Part shown: one piece after another, positions 1-8,900 of the stretch
Layout of the letters: each line of letters starts with the position of its first letter
Numbering within the stretch: position 1 is the first letter of the stretch
The notes under the pieces: model-generated
Database searches by the model: none
What the model saw: only the letters and a program-made list of their open reading frames with translations
Told to the model about the DNA's origin: nothing
Assembly: GCA_964617145.1 (NCBI GenBank)
Contig: CAZTVN010000028.1
Location: 1-16,552 of the forward strand
Source: CAZTVN01 sp964617145
GTDB taxonomy: Bacteria; Patescibacteriota; Gracilibacteria; UBA1369; JACRIC01
Length of the DNA stretch: 16,552 bases
Reading direction: 5' to 3'
Made by a program: the position numbers and the translations under genes

Positions 1-1
1 A

Positions 2-133
2 TTTTTCGCTCGAAATGGTAAAATTTCGTTACAACGTTATGTTTTTCAGCATGTCCTTAAAGAGGTAAAATTACCTTATTTGGGTTTGAGAAAATTTGAA
101 AAATGTTTACTTCTCAATTTAGTTATATTATAA
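2..133 (+). CDS. possible 3' end of an upstream gene (43 codons, no start in window)
   Basis: A single + frame is open from the window edge to a TAA at 131-133, giving a basic, leucine-rich tail that begins FFARNGKISLQRY and ends LLNLVIL. The two other + frames close by about 66. In DNA this AT-rich a 43-codon open run can arise by chance, and I recognise no family. The stop lies inside the -10 box of the next gene, so if real it would abut the AbiE promoter. Confidence 0.3.
   Translation, partial: FFARNGKISLQRYVFQHVLKEVKLPYLGLRKFEKCLLLNLVIL
11..117. promoter_or_regulatory. cluster of inverted repeats upstream of abiEi (candidate operator)
   Basis: Three inverted repeats lie ahead of the antitoxin. 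CGAAAT (11-16) pairs with ATTTCG (23-28). AGGTAA (63-68) pairs with TTACCT (71-76). TTGAGAA (86-92) pairs with TTCTCAA (111-117), whose right arm touches the -35 box. The first two also share the direct repeat GGTAAAATT (17-25 and 64-72). AbiEi antitoxins are known to repress their own operon by binding inverted repeats near the promoter, so these are candidate operators. Short palindromes are common in AT-rich DNA, so the assignment is tentative. Confidence 0.35.
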
Positions 134-134
134 T
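106..134 (+). promoter_or_regulatory. sigma70-like promoter of the AbiE operon, leaderless
   Basis: A perfect -10 hexamer TATAAT (129-134) follows TTTACT (106-111; 4 of 6 matches to TTGACA) with a 17-base spacer. Initiation about 7 bases downstream would fall on or next to A141, the first base of the antitoxin ATG. The mRNA would then have essentially no 5' leader, which agrees with the absence of a Shine-Dalgarno sequence there. Confidence 0.6.
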
Positions 135-140
135 GTATAT

Positions 141-734
141 ATGAGTACATTAAAAAAGAACATAACAGCAAGCCGAATAGCACTTCTGAGTCGGACACAG
201 GAAACAATCTTCCATATAGGAGATCTTGCGAATCTCTGGAATATTGAAGATAAAAACACTCTTCGAGTAACGCTCAAACGCTATGTGGACATCAAACTTC
301 TCTATCGAATCCAAAGAGGATTTTATAGCCTTATAGCAATAGAAAAACTCGATCCATTACTTGTCGGATCAAAAGCTATACATAGATTTTGTTATCTTTC
401 TACGGAAAGCATTCTCTTTGAGGAAGGATATATTTCTCATAAACCCTCTGTTTATACTTTTGTAAGCGAAAAAAATATACAATATTCATTCACCGGGGGG
501 AAATTTATGAGCAACTTTCATGTCATTTCACGACAACTCAAATCTCAATATCTTTATAACGATGAGGGGACATACACCTTTAATGGTATCCAAAAAGCTA
601 GAGCTGAGAGGGCTATTTGTGATATGCTTTATTTTAATCCCAAATATACTTTTGATAAAAGGCCGAATTGGAATCTCGTAAGATATATTCAAAAAAAAGT
701 AGGATATCCTTTATCAAAAATATCTCCATCATAA
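141..734 (+). CDS. abiEi: AbiEi-family type IV antitoxin / transcriptional regulator
   Basis: The 197-residue product fits an AbiEi antitoxin. The N-terminal third (about residues 10-62) reads as a winged helix-turn-helix: helices around IFHIGDLANLW and NTLRVTLKRYVD, then a wing at RIQRGFYSL. The C-terminal part has the antitoxin-type segment R154-A-E156-R157-A-x2-D161 followed by LYFNPKY. In this family the N-terminal domain represses the operon and the C-terminal domain counters the AbiEii toxin without binding it directly. The toxin gene follows 28 bases later on the same strand. ATG 141 is the only sensible start: the promoter -10 ends 6 bases before it, and the ATG at 133 is in another frame. 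The family call rests on motif recognition plus the toxin neighbour. Confidence 0.8.
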   Translation: MSTLKKNITASRIALLSRTQETIFHIGDLANLWNIEDKNTLRVTLKRYVDIKLLYRIQRGFYSLIAIEKLDPLLVGSKAIHRFCYLSTESILFEEGYISHKPSVYTFVSEKNIQYSFTGGKFMSNFHVISRQLKSQYLYNDEGTYTFNGIQKARAERAICDMLYFNPKYTFDKRPNWNLVRYIQKKVGYPLSKISPS

Positions 735-762
735 ATCGCACTTACGACTATCTGCCTTATAT

Positions 763-1512
763 ATGATCCTTCCCCATCCAAAAGATACTATCCATAAAGT
801 CTGGCTCCTGCGCATTTTAAGCTCTATCGCAGATGATTCTTATCTCGTTCAACACTTGCGCCTTAAAGGTGGCACTTATGCTGCTCTTCGCGGTATTGTT
901 CAGCGTTTTTCGGTCGATCTTGATTTTGATCTCTTAAATGTCAAAGAAATCCCTACGGTACGAAAGCATCTTGTAATTATTTTTCGAAAGCTTGGATTAA
1001 AAGTTGATGACCAAAGCCGTCGAGTACCACAATATTTTCTTAAATATCACAATATCCCCAACGAAAGAAACACTTTGAGGCTTGATATCACCTGTCCTCC
1101 TCCCAGAAACAATGAATATGAGCCAATAAGGATTTTGGAGATAGACCGAATTCTCTATGGGCAGACTATTCCAACTCTTTTTGCCAATAAACTGGTGGCG
1201 CTCATCGATCGATGGGAAAAGCATGGGACTTTTGCTTCACGCGATGTTTATGATATTCACAGCTTATTTTTTCAAGGCCTACGGTATAAGCCTGAAATTA
1301 TCGAGGAAAGAACAAAACTTACCGTACAAAAATTTTTCCAGAAACTCAAAACATTCATCACAAAAAATTTTAATCAGACCATTATTGATCAAGACTTAAA
1401 TACATTACTTCCCTTGAATGAGTTTCAAAAAATAAGAAAAATACTGAAAAGCGAAGTATTGTTTTTTTTAAGCGCTGAAATTGAGCATCATCGGGAGTTT
1501 GCCGCGCTTTAG
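763..1512 (+). CDS. abiEii: AbiEii/MenT-family nucleotidyltransferase toxin
   Basis: The 249-residue product has the full AbiEii signature. K35-G36-G37-T38 followed by R48-F-S-x-D52-L-D54-F is the nucleotidyltransferase GG[ST]...DxD core. D108 in LRLDIT fits the third acidic position. K143-L-x-A-L...R150 and R160-D161-x2-D164 match the later conserved motifs. Family members are nucleotidyltransferases; MenT toxins add nucleotides to tRNA acceptor ends and stall growth, and AbiE loci can abort phage infection. All signature residues are present, so the toxin looks active. No Shine-Dalgarno precedes ATG 763, and the frame is open upstream into the antitoxin tail, so the exact start is uncertain. 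Translation may depend on the upstream cistron. The cognate antitoxin lies directly upstream. Confidence 0.87.
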   Translation: MILPHPKDTIHKVWLLRILSSIADDSYLVQHLRLKGGTYAALRGIVQRFSVDLDFDLLNVKEIPTVRKHLVIIFRKLGLKVDDQSRRVPQYFLKYHNIPNERNTLRLDITCPPPRNNEYEPIRILEIDRILYGQTIPTLFANKLVALIDRWEKHGTFASRDVYDIHSLFFQGLRYKPEIIEERTKLTVQKFFQKLKTFITKNFNQTIIDQDLNTLLPLNEFQKIRKILKSEVLFFLSAEIEHHREFAAL

Positions 1513-1549
1513 AATCAACATCGATGCCATTTCGCTCCACCTGACTTTT

Positions 1550-1558
1550 TGCTATAAT
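1550..1558 (+). promoter_or_regulatory. extended -10 promoter of the cyclase gene
   Basis: TGCTATAAT is an extended -10 (TGn + TATAAT at 1553-1558). The best upstream hexamer, TTCGCT at 1531, is a poor -35, as is usual for extended -10 promoters. Transcription would start near 1565, giving a leader of about 28 bases that contains the ribosome binding site. It probably drives the cyclase and possibly the pilin genes behind it, since only 20 and 32 bases separate those cistrons. Confidence 0.65.
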
Positions 1559-1572
1559 AATAGGATATGCTT

Positions 1573-1580
1573 AAAGGAGG
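1573..1580 (+). promoter_or_regulatory. strong Shine-Dalgarno of the cyclase gene
   Basis: AAAGGAGG lies 12 bases before ATG 1593. It favours that start over the internal ATG at 1659, which has no such sequence upstream. It is one of only two clear Shine-Dalgarno sites in the window; the other precedes the giant Rhs gene. Confidence 0.7.
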
Positions 1581-1592
1581 GGCTGAAAAACT

Positions 1593-3635
1593 ATGTTGTT
1601 TAACGAAAATTACAAATTTCGAGCCAAAACTTTAAAATTCAAAGTAAAAGCAGCCACTATGCGATTTTTGAAAAATAAATTCGTTGGGATTATCGGGATA
1701 ACGGCAATCGCTACAGCACTTACGGGAGCGCTGGTTTCTACCAATTTTGTAAAAAATCTCAATGAGCGCGTAACCGACACATTTTTTGACCAAGCGTCAT
1801 CGGACATCAAAGACCAGCAAACAGAGATCACCATCGTTGCGATCGATGAAAAAAGTCTTTCGGGAGCTGAAGGCCTTGGGCGTTGGCAAAACTGGCAACG
1901 AAGCTACTACGCAAAGGCTATTGAAAATCTCGAAGCAAAAGGAGTAAAAGCCATAGGGATCGATGTTCTTTTTAGCGAAAAGCAGCAGGGCATCGGTGGC
2001 GAAAAACTCCAGGAAATTATTGAATCATCAAAAAATGCCAAAGAATTAGAGGAATTCGTCGAGATTTACGCTGATCCCAAACTTCATCCTGATGACCTCA
2101 TACTCGCCGAAACGCTCAAAAAATATAATAACATCGTGATTGGGAAATATGGAGATATTGGAGAAAATAGTGAAAGCGCGCTGTACATTTTTTTTAATGA
2201 AAAAATCTCAATTCCCGTCATAAGTCAATATGCCACTTTAGGCTTTATTCATGCCTTGCCTGATTCCGATTCTATTTTAAGAAAGGCGCTTTTATTTATG
2301 CAGAAACAGAGTGACAAAGGTGTTATCCTTGAAGAAGGGTTTGATCTTAAAATACTTGGAAAATATTTTCAAAATGAGGATTTGAGACCGAGATCGATAT
2401 CAATGGAACAATTAAAAAATACCTACAATTTTCAAACTGCGCCAGAAAAATCCATCGCGATTCCTCTTGAAGGCAAGGGACAAATGCGCATTTACTTTCA
2501 AGCGCCGAAGCAGACATTTCCTCAAATTTCTTTTGTTGATGTGGTGAATAATGATTTTGACGCGTCGATGGTTCGCGACAAAATCGTTTTGATTGGCGCA
2601 ACGGCGAAAATCATTCAGGATATACGGCCTGTTTCAAATGCCAAAACAAACCCCATTCCCGGTGTTGAAATCCATGCTCATACCATTCAAACCATGCTCG
2701 ATCAACATTTTCTCATCCCTCAGTCTGAGAAGTCGACTCTCATGACGAGCGCCACCATCGCATTTATATTGACTATGATTTTTATGTTTACCAGTATTTG
2801 GCAGGGCATAGCGGCTCTTCTCGTAGTACCGATCTTAAGTCTTTTATCAGCGAAATATACTTTTGGACATGGCATCATCTCAAATGCCATCGCTCTTTTG
2901 ATCATACTTTTCACGACCTATATATTTTCCCTTTTACTTCGCTATTTCACGGAAATTAAGAATCGTCGGTTCTTAAAATCTGCTTTTTCGCATTATGTCA
3001 GTAGCGATGTGGTGGATGCTATTTCCCTTCATCCGGAAAATCTCAAACTCGGTGGTGAAGCGAAGTATATTACCGTGTTTTTTTCGGATATCGTGAATTT
3101 TACTCAATTTTCAGAACAAGTGAGCGCGGAACAAATGGTAAGTCAGATGAATGAATATTTTACCGTGATGACTGAAATCATTTTACGGAATGGCGGAACA
3201 TTGGATAAATATGAAGGCGATAGTGTGATGGCGTTTTTTGGCGCGCCTCTGACCAATAAAAATCATGCCATAAAAGCTTGTCTGAGCGCGATAGAATGCA
3301 GAAAAGCTATGAAACTTTTAAACGAAAAATGGACAGAAGAAAGCCGTAAAAGTCTTGATTTTCGTGTTGGAATCAATACGGGATACGCCATTGTTGGAAA
3401 TATCGGATCGAAACATCATTTTAATTATACCGTCATGGGAGATATGGTAAATATCGCCTCCCGACTCGAAAAAGCCAACAAAGAATATGACACGCGGATT
3501 TTAATCAGTGAAGCAACGTTTCAAGAAATTAATACAGCAGAAGCGAGAGAATTGTTTATAGTGAAAAAGATCGGTGAAGTGGAGCTTCGCGGGAAAAAGG
3601 AAAAAGTTTTATCCTACGAGTTGTACGAAAAATAG
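1593..3635 (+). CDS. CHASE2-domain class III adenylate cyclase (membrane receptor cyclase)
   Basis: The 680-residue product has an N-terminal transmembrane helix (about 31-53), an extracytoplasmic CHASE2 sensor (about 54-375, including IVAIDEKSL, IGIDVLF and KIVLIGATA), three transmembrane helices (about 384-401, 403-421, 429-450), and a cytoplasmic class III cyclase domain (about 489-680). This is the standard CHASE2-cyclase layout, converting ATP to cAMP in response to an external signal. The catalytic set looks complete: metal-binding D499 (FFSDI) and D543 (YEGDS), adenine-selecting K539, and transition-state N620 and R624 (NIASR). The second purine-contacting position is T613 (YTVMGD), as in class IIIb cyclases, where Thr replaces Asp and which are often bicarbonate-responsive. 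Lys with Thr argues for ATP over GTP. It has its own promoter and may be cotranscribed with the pilin genes. Confidence 0.9.
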   Translation: MLFNENYKFRAKTLKFKVKAATMRFLKNKFVGIIGITAIATALTGALVSTNFVKNLNERVTDTFFDQASSDIKDQQTEITIVAIDEKSLSGAEGLGRWQNWQRSYYAKAIENLEAKGVKAIGIDVLFSEKQQGIGGEKLQEIIESSKNAKELEEFVEIYADPKLHPDDLILAETLKKYNNIVIGKYGDIGENSESALYIFFNEKISIPVISQYATLGFIHALPDSDSILRKALLFMQKQSDKGVILEEGFDLKILGKYFQNEDLRPRSISMEQLKNTYNFQTAPEKSIAIPLEGKGQMRIYFQAPKQTFPQISFVDVVNNDFDASMVRDKIVLIGATAKIIQDIRPVSNAKTNPIPGVEIHAHTIQTMLDQHFLIPQSEKSTLMTSATIAFILTMIFMFTSIWQGIAALLVVPILSLLSAKYTFGHGIISNAIALLIILFTTYIFSLLLRYFTEIKNRRFLKSAFSHYVSSDVVDAISLHPENLKLGGEAKYITVFFSDIVNFTQFSEQVSAEQMVSQMNEYFTVMTEIILRNGGTLDKYEGDSVMAFFGAPLTNKNHAIKACLSAIECRKAMKLLNEKWTEESRKSLDFRVGINTGYAIVGNIGSKHHFNYTVMGDMVNIASRLEKANKEYDTRILISEATFQEINTAEARELFIVKKIGEVELRGKKEKVLSYELYEK

Positions 3636-3655
3636 CTTTGTGATAGGTTAGGGGT

Positions 3656-4549
3656 ATGGTGAAAAATATGAGTAATGATATGAAAAATGTCGTTTCATCA
3701 CCCTGCTGCTCGACGAAGGCTTTTACTCTGATTGAAGTAACGATCGCGATAGGGATTATTTCGATCCTCATCCTTATCAGTATTCAGAGTTTTAATTCGG
3801 CACGACAACAGATTGCTCATCAAGCAGCGGTAACACGGGTCATGAAAATGATTCAGAAAGCGCGGAATCTGGCGATCACAAGCCAGCTTCATTCTTATGC
3901 TACGGGGGATCCCGCTTTTTGGTCTGGCGTAGCGCCGGCTGGCTATGGGATACGCATAACGAGGTCGATGAATGATGATAATCTGTATGGTGGATCGAGT
4001 TGCGATCCTTCAACTCAAGCAGATTGTGAAAAAACTTGGAGAGGCTACAGCGGTGAAGTCATCCTTTTTGTGGATAATCGGTACACAGGAAAATTCGGAT
4101 GCGCTGATCTGGATATTCCAACACATTCAGAATACGAACCATATTACGATAGTGTTGGTTTAAATCTGGGTGCCGCAGAAAATTTCTGTTTTACGGTCGA
4201 TGCGACCGAGGGGAAAGTCATAAGTGGTGCGGACGAAATCATCGAAGTGTATAAAATTCCTGAAGATATTTTTGTTGAAATAAATGCTATCTATGCGGTA
4301 ACGATGATTTTTGAACCGCCATTTGGAGATGTCAAAATCTATGCAAATTTTACTGACCAAGATATTGATACCGATACTCCCGAAAATGAACAGCTCAATT
4401 TTGCATCGAAACAAGGAGCAGGGGGAAATCCATTTTGGACGACCGACCAAAATACCGCCCTTGTCCGTCTTGTGAGTCGCTATAACGAAAATACTAGCGA
4501 CACTATTTATATGAATCGTATCGGCGGCTTACCGGAATTTGGCCCTTAA
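3656..4549 (+). CDS. type IV pilin / GspH-like pseudopilin
   Basis: This 297-residue protein has a prepilin leader. A short hydrophilic N-terminus ends T20-K21-A22, followed by FTLIEVTIAIG with F23 as +1 and E27 as the +5 Glu. The hydrophobic N-terminal helix spans about 23-45. Ala rather than Gly sits at -1, which prepilin peptidases tolerate less often. The following helix (ending MIQKARNLAITSQ) is typical of GspH/FimT minor pseudopilins. The globular part is long for the family and acidic, with Cys pairs around SSCDPSTQADCEKTW and FGCADLD. The gene starts 20 bases after the cyclase stop. GGGG at 3651-3654 is a weak ribosome binding site, so ATG 3668 or 3680 are alternative starts that keep the cleavage site. 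Role inferred: minor (tip) component of a pilus or type II-like pseudopilus. Confidence 0.75.
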   Translation: MVKNMSNDMKNVVSSPCCSTKAFTLIEVTIAIGIISILILISIQSFNSARQQIAHQAAVTRVMKMIQKARNLAITSQLHSYATGDPAFWSGVAPAGYGIRITRSMNDDNLYGGSSCDPSTQADCEKTWRGYSGEVILFVDNRYTGKFGCADLDIPTHSEYEPYYDSVGLNLGAAENFCFTVDATEGKVISGADEIIEVYKIPEDIFVEINAIYAVTMIFEPPFGDVKIYANFTDQDIDTDTPENEQLNFASKQGAGGNPFWTTDQNTALVRLVSRYNENTSDTIYMNRIGGLPEFGP

Positions 4550-4581
4550 AGATTCTCAAAAAGGTCATTAACTCTTACAAA

Positions 4582-5838
4582 ATGAAAAAATTGGCTACAT
4601 CTTCAAAGCGGATTCAAGTATCTCATCTCATACAGCAGGGTTTTACATTAGCGGAACTTTTAATATCAGGAGCGATTTTTGCGACGCTCGCGATTATAGC
4701 GGTAACGATTTTTGTCAATGTGGCAAGGTCAAATAATCGAATCAATATTGAGGACCAGATATATACCGAAGCGCACATTTTGATGGAGAAATTGGCGCGT
4801 GAAATCCGCAAAGGGACGATTGATTTTGAAGAATATCACAATCAAAAAATTTTGAATGGAGAATATGGTGAACATTATGGCGATTATGCGAAGAAATTTT
4901 ACGATCCTGGCATTACCGATCTTGGAGATCCTTTGGCAACTCCTCCACAGTCGCCGACGCAAGACACAGGATTTGGGCAAGTTTGTGCTGATGATATAAG
5001 CCTCCGTTATGATCCAAAATGTGGTGAGGAGGAGGAGGGATGTTCGAGTACTTGCATCCCCTATTCACCGTCGCAGGATACTGATAGCGGACAAAATCCA
5101 TTTGAGGGTGTAGATGACAAAAGAGGCGAAAATGCCACGGCTTTTTGTGATGAAATCTATAAGGAGCCGCTGGTTTCTACTTCTGGTGCTGCGCCTTGTG
5201 ATACCAAGCCAAGAGGAGGCGACGGGGAACTGAAGCCCGAAGATTTTGAAGGACTCCATTTTCAGGATGCCTTATATCTTATCAATGCAAACGGAGATCA
5301 AAAAACGTTGATCGGACGAGAACTTATCAACGAAAGTCTTGACGGAGATCCTGATACGGAAGCTGATAATGAATACGCGCTCTCTTTAGTTCGTTTGCAA
5401 GGTGAAGACAGAGATAGTGATAATATTCGAGAAACGTGGTTTTGTTTGAGTGATTTTCTTTGTACTTTGTCGGTTTCAGATATATTGGGGACTCCTATTC
5501 AAAAACCGAGTAAAGATGATCTAGCGTCAGTCGATTCTTCTTTAGGCGGTGTAGAAATTATCAATGGGGAGGATTTTATCCCTTTGACGCCATCGAGCAT
5601 CAATGTAACGAGTCTGAAATTTTTAATCGCTCCGCTTGAAGATCCTCATAAAGCGTTTTTTGAGGATTATGTAACGCAGGACTATATCTATATGCAGCCT
5701 GTTGTAACGATTATTTTGACGGTGAAGCCGGCTTACAAAGAAGCCGTGAAGCTCTTTCGTGATCCAAAAACGTTTCCAGAAATCACTCTGCAAACCACGA
5801 TATCGGCACGGGTTTATGATGAAGTGAAAAGTTTTTAA
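4582..5838 (+). CDS. prepilin-type protein, GspJ/PilW-like
   Basis: This 418-residue protein has a classic prepilin leader. Q18-Q19-G20 is cut before F21-TLAELLISG, with E25 as +5. The hydrophobic helix runs about 21-47. The next segment (TEAHILMEKLAREIRKG) is typical of GspJ/PilW minor pseudopilins. The globular part is unusually acidic and long, with a Cys-rich stretch (translated from 4981-5060) and a C-terminal segment (VTSLKFLIAPL... VVTIILTVKPAYK... TTISARVYD) that recalls the PilW/GspJ beta-sheet. A ten-residue motif is duplicated: SPTQDTGFGQ (4951-4980) and SPSQDTDSGQ (5065-5094). The gene starts 32 bases after the GspH-like gene with no clear Shine-Dalgarno and is probably in the same operon. 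No assembly ATPase, platform protein or prepilin peptidase is in the window. Confidence 0.75.
   Translation: MKKLATSSKRIQVSHLIQQGFTLAELLISGAIFATLAIIAVTIFVNVARSNNRINIEDQIYTEAHILMEKLAREIRKGTIDFEEYHNQKILNGEYGEHYGDYAKKFYDPGITDLGDPLATPPQSPTQDTGFGQVCADDISLRYDPKCGEEEEGCSSTCIPYSPSQDTDSGQNPFEGVDDKRGENATAFCDEIYKEPLVSTSGAAPCDTKPRGGDGELKPEDFEGLHFQDALYLINANGDQKTLIGRELINESLDGDPDTEADNEYALSLVRLQGEDRDSDNIRETWFCLSDFLCTLSVSDILGTPIQKPSKDDLASVDSSLGGVEIINGEDFIPLTPSSINVTSLKFLIAPLEDPHKAFFEDYVTQDYIYMQPVVTIILTVKPAYKEAVKLFRDPKTFPEITLQTTISARVYDEVKSF
4951..5094 (+). repeat. duplicated 10-residue motif in the GspJ-like protein
   Basis: Two 30-base units, 4951-4980 and 5065-5094, lie in the same frame and encode SPTQDTGFGQ and SPSQDTDSGQ (7 of 10 identical). 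They flank the Cys-rich segment, so the repeat may mark a small duplicated or disulfide-closed loop. Confidence 0.5.
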
Positions 5839-5921
5839 AAATTTTGTTTGAATGTTATACATGTTGGTTAATGTGATTTTTTCATAAAAATTTTAGAAAA
5901 ATTTAATAATTTTGTGGTAAT

Positions 5922-5928
5922 AAGGAGG
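5922..5928 (+). promoter_or_regulatory. strong but displaced Shine-Dalgarno before the Rhs gene
   Basis: AAGGAGG is a near-perfect ribosome binding site. It stands 28 bases before the long frame's ATG (5957), too far for direct use, and only 2 bases before another ATG (5931). The long frame has a stop at 5921-5923 and no ATG, GTG or TTG between there and 5957. Confidence 0.6.
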
Positions 5929-5930
5929 AA

Positions 5931-5960
5931 ATGTATCATCTTTACCCAACGAAATTATGA
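5931..5960 (+). CDS. possible 9-codon leader peptide overlapping the Rhs start (ATGA)
   Basis: ATG 5931 opens a mini-frame, MYHLYPTKL, whose TGA (5958-5960) overlaps the Rhs ATG (5957-5959). It follows the strong Shine-Dalgarno at 5922. Such ATGA overlaps allow translational coupling or re-initiation, so synthesis of the giant toxin could depend on translating this leader. Alternatively an indel in this stretch, real or from assembly, has separated the ribosome binding site from its start. The 2-base spacing to ATG 5931 is short, which lowers confidence. Confidence 0.35.
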   Translation: MYHLYPTKL

Positions 5961-8900
5961 TTCTTCGACACTTTATCCGTCAACACAGACCATTGGTCAG
6001 CTCAGAAAAGCTGCCAAAAGCATCCTTTGGACGCTTGGAACAGACTAAAACACCGAACGTCTGCGATCGACACTCAAAGGTTCATTTCTCAGCGAGTCCT
6101 TTTTTGAGCGCCTTTCTCGTTTTCACCCTCTTCATCACGACTATCGGTGCTCCCGTAATCAGTGCTCCCATTGTGCGAGCGCAGGAAGGAAGTGACACCT
6201 CGATACCATCTGAAGGCGGAGGAGGCGAGCAATCTCCCTCAGCAGAAGGAGCTACTTCGGAAAGTGCGCTGTCTCCTTCGAGCGGAAATACTGATGCCAA
6301 TCAAGAAGGAGCAGTGACGAATGAAAAAAATGCCCTGTCTGAAGATGATGTTTCGGAGGATAGCCCTCAAGGAGAGGATACAAATCTAACCGAGTCTGAT
6401 CCAAAGTCCCAAGAAGATGAACCAGCCCAATCTTTAACGGAAGAAAATAGCTATATAGCGGGAGCGGACATTCATCCCGATCCCCTGAAAAATGTTTCAG
6501 GACTCAAAGGACAATATGAAACTGCTCTTTTTACCGGAGCCGCCACTTATAGCTACCCTCTTGACTTGCCGACGGGACGAAAGGGATTGAGTCCATCGTT
6601 GACATTACGATACAACAGCCATTTGAGAGATAATGACAGCTTGGTTGGCTACGGGTGGGAAATTTCGCAGTCGTACATTCAAAGAAGTGATCGCAAAGGG
6701 GTGAACAATATGTACGATTTTACCGAATTTAAAGTTGTTCTTGATGGTCAGGAAAAGGACATTGTTGCTGTCTCACTTTCCGACTCTGTCCATGGAGAAT
6801 ATGGCGAAAAAATAGCTGATTCTTTTTGGAAATACATTTTTAATACCGATAATACTTGGACACTCAAAGATACCAGTGGCACGAGCTATACTTTTGGCAA
6901 TAGCGATTTAAGCAGACAAACCGATCAATCGGATAGTTCTCGTATCTACAGATGGTATTTAGCCGATGTCCGTGATTTAAATGACAATTTTATTCGATAT
7001 GAATATGTTACTCATAATAATAGAGTGTATCCTGATAAAATATATTACACGGGTCATGGATCGACCGATGGGCCGATTCGAATTGAGTTTGAAAGAGAAG
7101 ATCGACAAGATTTTTTCATCAATTATCGGCCAGGATTTCGCATGGTGACCAGTTATCGGATTAATAACATTCGTGTCTATGTAGCAGGTTATGCCAATGG
7201 AAATCCGACAAGAAGGTATCATCTTGGTTATACCACGGGGGATAATACGGTCCGATCACTTTTAGAAAGTATGACCGAGACGGGATGGGATGAGGATGGA
7301 AATTTTATCAATATGCCGGCGACGAGTTTTTCCTATACTAAAGGGAGAGAGGATGACTACTATGGGTATATGTGGGATCAGACGGGAGATGTCGTTGATT
7401 TTGAGATGGTTGGCAGTGGTGGAGCAGACTTAGGAAATAGTTTTGTCGATTTGAATGGTGATGGATTTACTGATGTTTATGCTTCGCAAGTCATAGATCG
7501 GTCGCAGATTGACAATAATGGATGTGAACAAGGTGGACTTTCCTGTCTTTTTAAAGAAGATCCAACCGTTTATCTGAATAATCGAGATGGGACATTTTCT
7601 CAACAAGATGCAGATCAATACGGCATGGCCAGGCTCAATCTTATATCAGAAAAAAATGCTACATTTTTTGATATTAATGGTGATTTACTTGATGATCTTT
7701 TTAAGGATTATGAAGATATCTTTGATACAGGATATCTTATTAATGTCAAAGGAAAACTTGCTTCAGGGGCACTTTCGTATAATGGTGAATGTGATGGATG
7801 TTATGATAGAGGGAATCGATATGCTGATGTGAATGGTGATGGACTTACTGATTTGGTTTTTAGTCGAGGACAAAATTTTGATAATTTTCCTTATGAAGTA
7901 AAATTTAATACTGGCTTCAATCTTTTTAAAAAAGATTCTTCATGGATTGTTCCTGTGCCATTGGCTTGGGAAGTAGAAACAAGTGGTGTTCTTTTACATA
8001 CTATTGATTCAGGTGCGCGTTTGCTCGATATAAATGGCGATGGACTCATTGATATAGCCTTTGGATTAGCGTATGACGGGACAGATACTGATAGCAATAC
8101 CGATGAACTTATTAGAAAAGTCTATCTCAATAACGGTAAAAATGGCTGGACGGAAGAACCTTCTATGACTCTTCCCGACTATTTCGCCGCGGTGGAAAGG
8201 AGTAATTATTCATCAAAATGGGAACAAGGGTATAGCGGAACAACGTGTCTTTATGATAGAAATGCTGATGGCTTGACTGATTTTGCTGGCAGCATCTCTA
8301 CAGGCATGCAGTGGATAAATATTTCTCGATCAACTAATGCCCCTGATTGTCAAAATACAAATATTCAGACAGGCTATGCACAAGGATATAGAGTAACCGA
8401 ATTTAATGGAGATGGTATTTATGATGGCATTTATACCAGTGAAGGAAGTCACGATTATCTTTCTTTAAGTCGCGACAATCGATATCCAGACCTTCTTTCC
8501 ACTATTAACGTTTCAAGTGGAGGAGTCATTGATATTACCTATAAAGCTTCAACGAAATACGTCTCTGATTCAGGCCAAGAGCTCAACAGTGAACTTCCTA
8601 TGGTGATTCAAACCGTTTCTCAAGTTGTATATGGTTACGCAGATGGCACGCAATCGAAAATAAAATATGAATACAAAGATGGACATTTTTATCGCTACGA
8701 TGAAAATCATCGTGAATTTGCGGGGTTTCAAGAAGTGACAGTTGAAAATAATGGAGGTGTTTCAACGGTAAATAAATATTTTTTTGATCAAGGATGTCGC
8801 GATTTACAACCCTGCTCAAGTCCTTATTTTTATACAGGGAATATTGTTCTCAGTGATCCGATTTATTGGATTCTTGATGGTGGGTATATACGACAAACAA

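Noticed and set aside
997..1399. Overlapping frames in abiEii on both strands (997-1224 minus, 1157-1399 plus)
   Set aside because: They lie wholly within the toxin gene, whose catalytic motifs fix the correct frame.
1157..1512. Possible frameshift in abiEii
   Set aside because: All conserved motifs from KGGT to RDxxD appear in one uninterrupted frame of normal length.
5839..5956. Rho-independent terminator or clear promoter between the GspJ-like gene and the Rhs gene
   Set aside because: Only AT-rich, weakly palindromic sequence is present, with no GC-rich stem and T-run. TTCATA (5881) with TAATAA (5904) is too poor to call a promoter.
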